From an uncultured Clostridia bacterium (GTDB taxonomy: Bacteria; Bacillota_A; Clostridia; Christensenellales; Aristaeellaceae), in the NCBI GenBank assembly GCA_947166205.1, contig CAMVDI010000008.1, positions 1 to 22,362 of the forward strand: a stretch of 22,362 nucleotides of DNA. Direction: 5' to 3'. The number at the start of each line of letters is the position of its first letter. Within the stretch, counting starts at the first letter, position 1. Positions 17,611-22,362 of the stretch are shown here, piece after piece. A program made the position numbers and the translations under genes. The notes under the pieces are model-generated. The model searched no databases. It was not told the DNA's origin and worked only from the letters and a program-made list of their open reading frames with translations.

Positions 17611-17618
17611 GGAGGAGG
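17611..17618 (+). promoter_or_regulatory. Ribosome binding site that fixes the ATG start at 17626
   Basis: GGAGGAGG ends 7 bases before ATG 17626. An in-frame TTG at 17620 lies only one base from this site and is therefore rejected as the start. Confidence 0.8.
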
Positions 17619-17625
17619 ATTGTCT

Positions 17626-18444
17626 ATGTACAGCAGCTACGGTTACGGTTCATCCTATGACAGTACCTACGGCGCGCTCGCCGGAATGAGCACCGCCACG
17701 ACGCTCCTTGCCATCGCCTTCGGCATTTTTCAGCTGATCTGCATGTGGCGGATCTATATGAAAGCCGGTGAAGGCGGATGGAAGGTCCTGATCCCCGTCT
17801 ACAACATCATCATCTGGTACAAGATCTGCTGGAAAGCCGGGATCTTTGTGATTCTGACGGCCGTCCTGATCGTGGCGCTGATCCTGACGGTGGCCCTCAT
17901 CCCCGGTGCGGCCAACAGCTCCGATCCATCCGCGCTTCTGGGCGGGATGGGCGTCATCAGCCTGTTTGTCGTTATCCCGATTCTGATCGCCTTCGTCATT
18001 CTGGACATCATCGCCAATGTCAAGCTGGCGCGCCGCTTCGGAAAGAGCGCCGGCTTCGCGGCGGGCCTGATCTTCCTTTCCCCTATCTTCCGGGCGATTC
18101 TGGCTTTCGACAGGAGCACCTATGACCGCCGCCGGACGGAACCCGGCTATGTGGAAGCCGGCAGATACAACCAGGGGTATTCCCAGAACGGATATCAGGA
18201 TTATTATCAGAACGGCAGCCAGGATTATTATCAGGGCGGAAACCAGGGCTACGGTCAGGGCGGCGGCCAGGATTTCTATCAGAACGGAAACCAGGGCTAC
18301 GGCCAGAGCGGCGGCCAGGATTTCTATCAGAACGGAAACCAGGGCTACGGCCAGAACGGCGGCCAGGATTTCTATCAGAACGGAAACCAGGGCTACAGGC
18401 AGAACGGCGGCCAGAAGAATCAGTTCGATGATGACAACTGGTAA
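17626..18444 (+). CDS. DUF5684-like membrane protein with repetitive Gly/Gln/Asn/Tyr-rich tail
   Basis: The protein has 272 residues from ATG 17626. A short Tyr/Ser/Gly-rich N-terminus precedes hydrophobic segments at ~24-44, 71-95, 108-131 and 143-161. The signature between the first two, KAGEGGWKVLIPVYN (46-60) followed by WYKICW, is typical of the DUF5684 family, whose function is unknown. The tail (162-272) is a low-complexity, prion-like sequence rich in Gln, Asn, Gly and Tyr. It is built from 16-residue repeats with consensus NQGYGQxGGQDFYQNG and ends QFDDDNW. The tail probably faces the cytoplasm. The 148-base gap from the receptor operon contains hairpins but no clear promoter, so co-transcription with that operon is possible though unproven. 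A strong terminator follows 10 bases after the stop. Confidence 0.85.
   Translation: MYSSYGYGSSYDSTYGALAGMSTATTLLAIAFGIFQLICMWRIYMKAGEGGWKVLIPVYNIIIWYKICWKAGIFVILTAVLIVALILTVALIPGAANSSDPSALLGGMGVISLFVVIPILIAFVILDIIANVKLARRFGKSAGFAAGLIFLSPIFRAILAFDRSTYDRRRTEPGYVEAGRYNQGYSQNGYQDYYQNGSQDYYQGGNQGYGQGGGQDFYQNGNQGYGQSGGQDFYQNGNQGYGQNGGQDFYQNGNQGYRQNGGQKNQFDDDNW
18241..18414 (+). repeat. 48-bp in-frame tandem repeat, 3.6 copies
   Basis: Copies lie at 18241-18288, 18289-18336, 18337-18384 and, partial, 18385-18414. The unit begins AACCAGGGCTAC and ends TATCAGAACGGA. Copies differ by only a few bases, mostly in the middle (GGTCAGGGC, GGCCAGAGC, GGCCAGAAC). More decayed related units lie just upstream (18190-18240). 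The unit length is a multiple of three, so copy number can change without breaking the frame. Confidence 0.92.
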
Positions 18445-18453
18445 GGAAGGCAG

Positions 18454-18491
18454 CGCAAAAGGGACCGGGCGGCAGCCCGGTCCCTTTTGCG
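18454..18491 (+). terminator. Bidirectional intrinsic terminator between convergent genes
   Basis: A perfect 17-bp stem (18454-18470 with 18475-18491) has a 4-base GGCA loop. Its lower part pairs AAAA with TTTT, so either strand presents a GC-rich hairpin next to a T-run. It lies between the DUF5684-like gene (stop 18444, plus) and the acyltransferase gene (stop 18528, minus) and can serve both. Confidence 0.88.
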
Positions 18492-18527
18492 GCGCTCAGT
18501 CCGCGGAAGCCCCGCCGGGGGAAGCCC

Positions 18528-19199
18528 TCAGGCGGGGGTGAAGATGCCGCTCAGCACCCGGCGGGTGAGCTCCGGCGTCTGCTCCGCGACGCTTTGCCCG
18601 GGATCCAGGAGGATGGGGGCGCGGACCACCATCTTCCGGGCGGCCAGATCCAGACGGACGGGGCGAATGGCCAGCTGCTTTCCGGTCCTTTTCGCGTACA
18701 TGGGCAGGAGCATGAGCCAGCCCTCATTCATTTTTTCGGTTTCATGCTTGCCGAAGGCCGTGGGAATCTCCGGAAAGATGACCAGATTCTTCCCGTCCTG
18801 CAGGAGGCGCAGGCTCTCCTTCATGGTGGTGACCGCCCGGGCGTCATGATAAACGGCCACATGGGGAACGGAGCGGAGGATCGGAGGAAGGATCAGGGAG
18901 ACGACGGGGGGAACCACGGCGTTCCACAGGGGAGCCAGCTTCCCGTTTTCATCCCACCAGTGATCCTGACGCACGTAGGCCGGCGTGGTCTTCCGGGAAA
19001 GCGGCGCGGCGTAGATCCAGATGGGGCTTTCCTCCCGCAGGGGGAAGCGGAGCGCCATCTCCAGGGGACCGACGGAGCGCTCATGATTCGCCACAAAGAC
19101 GCAGGGCTCCCCGTCCCAGGGCTCCTCCCAGGAGACCTCAAGCCGCGGAATCAGAAGCCCGACCAGGGGACCGACGATCCGGTAAAAGATTCTGCCCAT
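18528..19199 (-). CDS. PlsC/LPLAT-like acyltransferase with altered HX4D motif
   Basis: The start is the ATG at 19199, with GGAAAGGA in the mRNA about 9 bases upstream; this gives 223 residues. The frame stays open further upstream but would cross the promoter, so longer versions are rejected. FVANHERSVGP (residues 35-45) matches block I of glycerophosphate/lysophospholipid acyltransferases, where His39 would be the catalytic base. The usual aspartate of HX4D is replaced by Gly44. FPE at 142-144 matches the downstream FPEG-type block. N-terminal segment 4-18 is hydrophobic and likely binds the membrane. The family transfers acyl groups to (lyso)phospholipids or related acceptors; the substrate here is unknown. 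Its own promoter lies immediately upstream, and it is transcribed away from mtnA. Confidence 0.8.
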   Translation of the reverse strand: MGRIFYRIVGPLVGLLIPRLEVSWEEPWDGEPCVFVANHERSVGPLEMALRFPLREESPIWIYAAPLSRKTTPAYVRQDHWWDENGKLAPLWNAVVPPVVSLILPPILRSVPHVAVYHDARAVTTMKESLRLLQDGKNLVIFPEIPTAFGKHETEKMNEGWLMLLPMYAKRTGKQLAIRPVRLDLAARKMVVRAPILLDPGQSVAEQTPELTRRVLSGIFTPA

Positions 19200-19245
19200 T
19201 TCCTTCGTTCCTTTCCGGCGCGGCCGGACCGCGCTCCGGAGAGGG

Positions 19246-19274
19246 ATTATACCCCGAAAGGAGCCGCTTTTCAA
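19246..19274 (-). promoter_or_regulatory. Sigma-A-like promoter for the acyltransferase gene
   Basis: Read on the minus strand, TTGAAA (19274-19269) and a perfect TATAAT (19251-19246) are separated by 17 bases. Transcription would start near 19239, giving a ~40-base leader to the ATG at 19199. Confidence 0.82.
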
Positions 19275-19352
19275 CCGTTCCGCCGGAATGAGAGAACGGG
19301 CACGGGGCGGCGCCGGGGAAGGGGCCGTTTCCTTCCCGGGCGGAAAAAGCTT

Positions 19353-19381
19353 TTGACGGTTAGCCCCGGGTAGTATACAAT
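19353..19381 (+). promoter_or_regulatory. Sigma-A-like promoter for mtnA-deoD
   Basis: TTGACG (19353-19358) and TACAAT (19376-19381) are separated by 17 bases. Transcription would start near 19388, just upstream of a leader hairpin. The in-frame ATG at 19380 overlaps the -10 box and so cannot be the mtnA start. Confidence 0.8.
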
Positions 19382-19388
19382 GAAGGAA

Positions 19389-19433
19389 GGTTCCGGCGGA
19401 GGCGGCCGGACAGGCGGCGGGGAGCCGGGAACC
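19389..19433 (+). other. 5'-leader hairpin of the mtnA transcript
   Basis: GGTTCCGGC (19389-19397) pairs with GCCGGGAACC (19424-19433) with one bulged G, enclosing a GC-rich loop. It would sit at the extreme 5' end of the transcript predicted from the promoter at 19353-19381, ahead of the ribosome site at 19447. It may stabilise the mRNA. It does not resemble a SAM riboswitch. Confidence 0.4.
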
Positions 19434-19463
19434 GGAAGAATCTGGCAAGGAGGAAAAGGAAAA

Positions 19464-20528
19464 GTGGCAACAAGGGAAGACCGGATGGCCAGCAGCGTAC
19501 ATCTTTCCGAGGATCTGCGGCAGGTGATCATCCTGGATCAGCGGCAGCTTCCGAACCGGCAGGTGACGCTGCGGCTGGAAACCCGGGAGGAGATCTTCGA
19601 AGCCATCCGGACTCTGGCCGTGCGCGGGGCCCCGGCGATCGGCATCTGCGCGGGATACGGCATGTATGTGCTGGCGCTGCATACAGAGGCGGCGGACGGA
19701 CAGGAGCTGCTGGCGAAGCTGGAGGAGGACGGAGCCTGTCTGATTTCCTCACGCCCCACGGCGGTGAACCTGAGCTGGGCGGTGAAGCGGATGCTTCGCA
19801 CCGCGGCCTCCCTGCGGGAGGAACCGGTCCGGGATATCCGGGAGGCCCTGCTGCGGGAGAGCGTGGCGATCCATGACGAGGATATTGAGATGTGCACCCG
19901 GATCTCCGAATACGGGCTTTCCCTGCTGCATCCCGGGGACGGCATCCTGACGCACTGCAACGCGGGCCCCCTCGCCACCTCGAAATACGGGACGGCCATC
20001 GGCCCGGCGCTTCTGGGAAAGGAGCGGGGGATCGATTTCCGCGTGTTCGCGGATGAGACCCGGCCCCTTTTGCAGGGAGCCAGGCTCACCTCCTATGAGC
20101 TGCAGAAGGCGGGGGTGGACGTGACGCTGATCTGCGACAACATGGCCTCCATCGTCATGAAGAACGGATGGGTGCAGGCCTGTATGGTGGGATGCGACCG
20201 GGTGGCGGCCAACGGGGATTTTGCCAACAAGATCGGCACCTCGGGGGTGGCCGTGCTGGCGAAGTACTACGGAATTCCCTTCTACACCCTGGGGCCGGGC
20301 TCCACCATCGACATGAACTGCCCCACCGGAAAGGATATCCGCATTGAGGAACGGAACCCGGACGAGATCCGCAGCCTGTGGTACGCGGAGCCCATGGCGC
20401 TGCCGGAGGTCAAATGCTACAATCCCGCCTTCGACGTGACGGATCACAGCCTGGTGACCGCGATCATCACGGACCGGGGCATCGTTTATCCGCCCTTTGA
20501 CGTAAACCTGAAGAAACTGTTTGCCTGA
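19464..20528 (+). CDS. mtnA: S-methyl-5-thioribose-1-phosphate isomerase (MtnA), possibly also acting on 5-deoxyribose-1-phosphate
   Basis: GTG 19464 follows AAGGAGG (19447-19453) at 10 bases and gives 354 residues; ATG 19485 is an alternative, seven codons shorter. The enzyme isomerises 5-methylthioribose-1-phosphate to the ribulose-1-phosphate form in methionine salvage, in the cytoplasm. Family blocks are present in order: [19 protein letters not shown] (55-66), [65 protein letters not shown] and [10 protein letters not shown]. Cys165 and Asp245 correspond to the catalytic pair known as Cys160/Asp240 in the B. subtilis enzyme, with the same 80-residue spacing. The family also includes 5-deoxyribose-1-phosphate and ribose-1,5-bisphosphate isomerases, so the natural substrate may differ. 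It has its own promoter and leader, and deoD follows 72 bases downstream, probably on the same transcript. Confidence 0.93.
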   Translation: MATREDRMASSVHLSEDLRQVIILDQRQLPNRQVTLRLETREEIFEAIRTLAVRGAPAIGICAGYGMYVLALHTEAADGQELLAKLEEDGACLISSRPTAVNLSWAVKRMLRTAASLREEPVRDIREALLRESVAIHDEDIEMCTRISEYGLSLLHPGDGILTHCNAGPLATSKYGTAIGPALLGKERGIDFRVFADETRPLLQGARLTSYELQKAGVDVTLICDNMASIVMKNGWVQACMVGCDRVAANGDFANKIGTSGVAVLAKYYGIPFYTLGPGSTIDMNCPTGKDIRIEERNPDEIRSLWYAEPMALPEVKCYNPAFDVTDHSLVTAIITDRGIVYPPFDVNLKKLFA

Positions 20529-20600
20529 CGCGCCCCCGGGACGGAAGGGGAGGCCGGAAGGCCCCGGGGAACAACAGACCGAAATAAGGAGGAAACTGTC

Positions 20601-21332
20601 ATGGAGAATTTTTCCCCGTCCGCGTGCATTGAACTGAAGAAGGGAACCCATATCGCCAAAACCGTGCTGATGCCCGGAGATCCGCTGCGCGCGAAGTTCG
20701 TGGCGGAGAACTATCTGGAGAACCCGGTGCTGTTCAACGATGTCCGGAACATGCTGGGCTATACCGGCACCTATCATGGGAAGGAAGTGTCGGTCATGGG
20801 TTCCGGGATGGGCATGCCCTCCTTTACCCTGTACGCCTACGAGCTGTACCATTTCTTCGGCGTGGAAGCCATTATCCGGATCGGATCCGCCGGAGGCCTG
20901 CGGGATGATGTCCGGGTCAGGGACCTGATCATCGCCATGTCCGCCTCCACGAACTCCGGAATGGTTTCCGCCTACAATCTGCCGGGCGTCGTGGCTCCCA
21001 CGGCCAGCTTTGAGCTGCTGCGGGAGGCGGTGAAGGCGGCGGACCGGCTGGGCGTCCATGCCCGGGTGGGCACGGTGTACACCTCCGACTTCTTCTATCA
21101 TCCGGATCCCGACGTCAACAGGAAGGCCAGGGATCTGGGCCACCTGGCCGTGGAAATGGAAGCTGCCGGCCTGTATCTGACCGCCATGGCGGCCGGAAAG
21201 AAGGCGCTGGCCCTGTTCCAGGTATCCGATCATGTTTTCACCGGAGAAGCGCTGAACGCCGAAGAGCGGCAGGACGGCTTCCACGAGATGATGGAAGTGG
21301 CGCTGGAGACGGCGGCCGCCGGGGCGGAATAA
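20601..21332 (+). CDS. deoD: Purine nucleoside phosphorylase, DeoD (hexameric) type
   Basis: The protein has 243 residues, close to the E. coli enzyme (239). The ATG follows a perfect AAGGAGG at 20586-20592 with an 8-base spacer. It cleaves purine (deoxy)ribonucleosides with phosphate to base plus (deoxy)ribose-1-phosphate. It matches E. coli DeoD throughout: MPGDPLRAK (phosphate-binding Arg30), NMLGYTGTYHGKEVSVMGSGMGMPS, RIGSAGGL, VEMEAAGLY (184-192, ribose-binding Glu187) and VSDH with the catalytic Asp210. Arg223 in AEERQ fits E. coli Arg217. Its position behind mtnA suggests it supplies 5-modified ribose-1-phosphates, for instance from methylthioadenosine or 5'-deoxyadenosine. That is inference, since classical DeoD prefers ordinary 6-aminopurine and 6-oxopurine nucleosides. 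Confidence 0.95.
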   Translation: MENFSPSACIELKKGTHIAKTVLMPGDPLRAKFVAENYLENPVLFNDVRNMLGYTGTYHGKEVSVMGSGMGMPSFTLYAYELYHFFGVEAIIRIGSAGGLRDDVRVRDLIIAMSASTNSGMVSAYNLPGVVAPTASFELLREAVKAADRLGVHARVGTVYTSDFFYHPDPDVNRKARDLGHLAVEMEAAGLYLTAMAAGKKALALFQVSDHVFTGEALNAEERQDGFHEMMEVALETAAAGAE

Positions 21333-21421
21333 GCGGACGGAAGGTGGATTTTCCGGGACTTCCGGGGGAAGCGCCTGAAAGCCGGGCATCCGTTCCGGGG
21401 CGATTGAGAGAGAAACAGAAA

Positions 21422-21450
21422 CGGGCTCCCGATGAAACATCGGGAGCCCG
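21422..21450 (-). terminator. Intrinsic terminator of the GGGtGRT gene
   Basis: A perfect 13-bp stem (21422-21434 with 21438-21450) has a 3-base loop. Read on the minus strand it lies 16 bases past the TAA of the GGGtGRT gene and is followed by TTTCTGTTTCTC, a T-rich tract. It may also slow transcription arriving from deoD on the plus strand, where no T-run follows. Confidence 0.85.
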
Positions 21451-21466
21451 CATTGTATGCCTGGAA

Positions 21467-22362
21467 TTATTTGCTCAGCGCCTGCTGCACGGCCACGGCC
21501 ACAGCCACGGTCATACCGACCATCGGGTTGTTGCCGGCGCCCAGGAAGCCCATCATCTCCACATGGGCGGGGACGGAGGAGGAACCGGCGAACTGGGCGT
21601 CGGAATGCATCCGGCCCATGGTATCGGTCATGCCGTAGGAGGCGGGACCGGCGGCCATGTTGTCGGGATGCAGGGTACGGCCCGTGCCGCCGCCGGAAGC
21701 GACGGAGAAGTACTTCTTGCCGGCTTCCCAGCGTTCCTTCTTGTAGGTTCCGGCCACAGGATGCTGGAAGCGGGTCGGGTTCGTGGAGTTTCCGGTGATG
21801 GAGATATCGGCGCCTTCATGCCACATGATGGCCACGCCTTCACGCACATCGTCGGCACCGTAGCAGTTCACCTTCGCCCGGGGGCCGTCGGAATAGGCGG
21901 TCTTGCTGACGATGGTCAGCGCGTGATCTTCCTTCACGTCGGCGGAAAGGTAATCATACTTCGTCTGCACATAGGTGAAGCCGTTGATGCGGCTGATGAT
22001 CATGGCGGCGTCCTTCCCCAGGCCGTTCAGGATGACGCGGAGGGGCTTGCGGCGCACCTTGTTGGCGTTCAGCGCGATCTTGATGGCGCCCTCGGCGGCG
22101 GCGAAGGACTCGTGGCCGGCCAGGAAGGCGAAGCACTCGGTCTCCTCATCCAGAAGCATGGCGCCCAGATTGCCGTGGCCGATACCGACCTGGCGCTGAT
22201 CCGCCACGGAGCCGGGAATGCAGAAGGCCTGCAGGGCGGTTCCGATCCAGCGGGCGGCCTCGGCGGCGTTCTTCGCGTTTTCCTTGATGGCGATGGCGGC
22301 GCCGAGCTCATAGGCCCACTTCACGTTCTCGAAGCAGATGGGCTGGGTGCTTTCCACGATGG
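21467..22362 (-). CDS. GGGtGRT-family protein (5'-truncated at window edge)
   Basis: The frame is open to the right edge on the minus strand, so the start lies outside; the in-frame GTG at 22357 is internal. About 297 residues are visible, and family members are ~330 as I recall, so roughly 35 N-terminal residues are missing. The family's naming motif GGGTGRT is encoded at 21694-21674, followed by LHPDNMAAG. Other conserved-looking blocks are TQPICFEN near the visible start, GIGHGNLGAMLLDEETECFAFLAGHESF, ITGNSTNPTRFQHPVAGTYK and an Ala/Val-rich end. The protein is soluble by appearance and common in anaerobic Firmicutes; its function is unknown. Its promoter is outside the window and a terminator follows the stop. 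It converges on deoD and is not obviously linked to it. Confidence 0.92.
   Translation of the reverse strand, partial: IVESTQPICFENVKWAYELGAAIAIKENAKNAAEAARWIGTALQAFCIPGSVADQRQVGIGHGNLGAMLLDEETECFAFLAGHESFAAAEGAIKIALNANKVRRKPLRVILNGLGKDAAMIISRINGFTYVQTKYDYLSADVKEDHALTIVSKTAYSDGPRAKVNCYGADDVREGVAIMWHEGADISITGNSTNPTRFQHPVAGTYKKERWEAGKKYFSVASGGGTGRTLHPDNMAAGPASYGMTDTMGRMHSDAQFAGSSSVPAHVEMMGFLGAGNNPMVGMTVAVAVAVQQALSK

Noticed and set aside
19275..19299. Inverted repeat CCGTTC-N13-GAACGG just upstream of the minus-strand -35 box, a possible operator
   Set aside because: Arms are only 6 bp, with no extension and no nearby regulator gene; expected by chance in GC-rich DNA.
20529..20600. CCCGGG-rich stretch between mtnA and deoD as a possible terminator
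   Set aside because: Short overlapping palindromes without a clean stem or T-run. Spacing and the strong deoD ribosome site favour co-transcription.

Overview
The window looks like the chromosome of a GC-rich, anaerobic, gut- or rumen-type Clostridia-like Firmicute. This is inferred from strong AGGAGG-type ribosome sites, GTG starts, sigma-A-like promoters, a GGGtGRT-family protein and a DUF5684-like membrane protein, all in GC-rich DNA. The genus cannot be named from sequence alone.

Positions 1-17477 hold seven plus-strand genes that look like one operon. They encode: a large single-pass membrane protein with cadherin-like extracellular domains (5' end off the window); a 1196-residue tubulin/FtsZ-superfamily protein (Tubulin_2/FtsZl-1 type) with an intact GGGTGSG signature; an unrecognised 846-residue alpha/beta-plus-beta-rich protein; a zinc-knuckle GTPase with a MinD-like amphipathic C-terminus; a 1214-residue helical protein whose N-terminus resembles GTPase-associated protein GAP1-N; a small four-helix membrane protein; and a second secreted-then-anchored receptor with a degenerate vWA-like domain. 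A structured 222-base gap with four consecutive hairpins separates the tubulin gene from the 846-residue gene. The gene set matches, in outline, the predicted membrane-remodelling system of FtsZl-1, a vWA protein and a distinct GTPase. It adds paired surface receptors, a GAP1-like partner and an unknown protein. This is the candidate unusual system in the window.

Positions 17478-18444 hold a gap with mutually exclusive hairpins, then a DUF5684-like membrane protein with a Gly/Gln/Asn/Tyr-rich tail built from 48-bp tandem repeats. A strong hairpin terminator (18454-18491) closes this side. A divergent PlsC-like acyltransferase (minus strand) follows.

Positions 19200-19463 are a divergent promoter region with two clear promoters. 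The plus-strand one drives mtnA and probably deoD. Together these could convert 5'-modified nucleosides to ribulose-1-phosphate derivatives without a kinase. At the right edge, a GGGtGRT-family gene (minus strand, 5' end off the window) converges on deoD and ends in a hairpin terminator.

No tRNA, rRNA, CRISPR array, insertion sequence or phage gene was seen. No gene-free stretch exceeds 300 bases.
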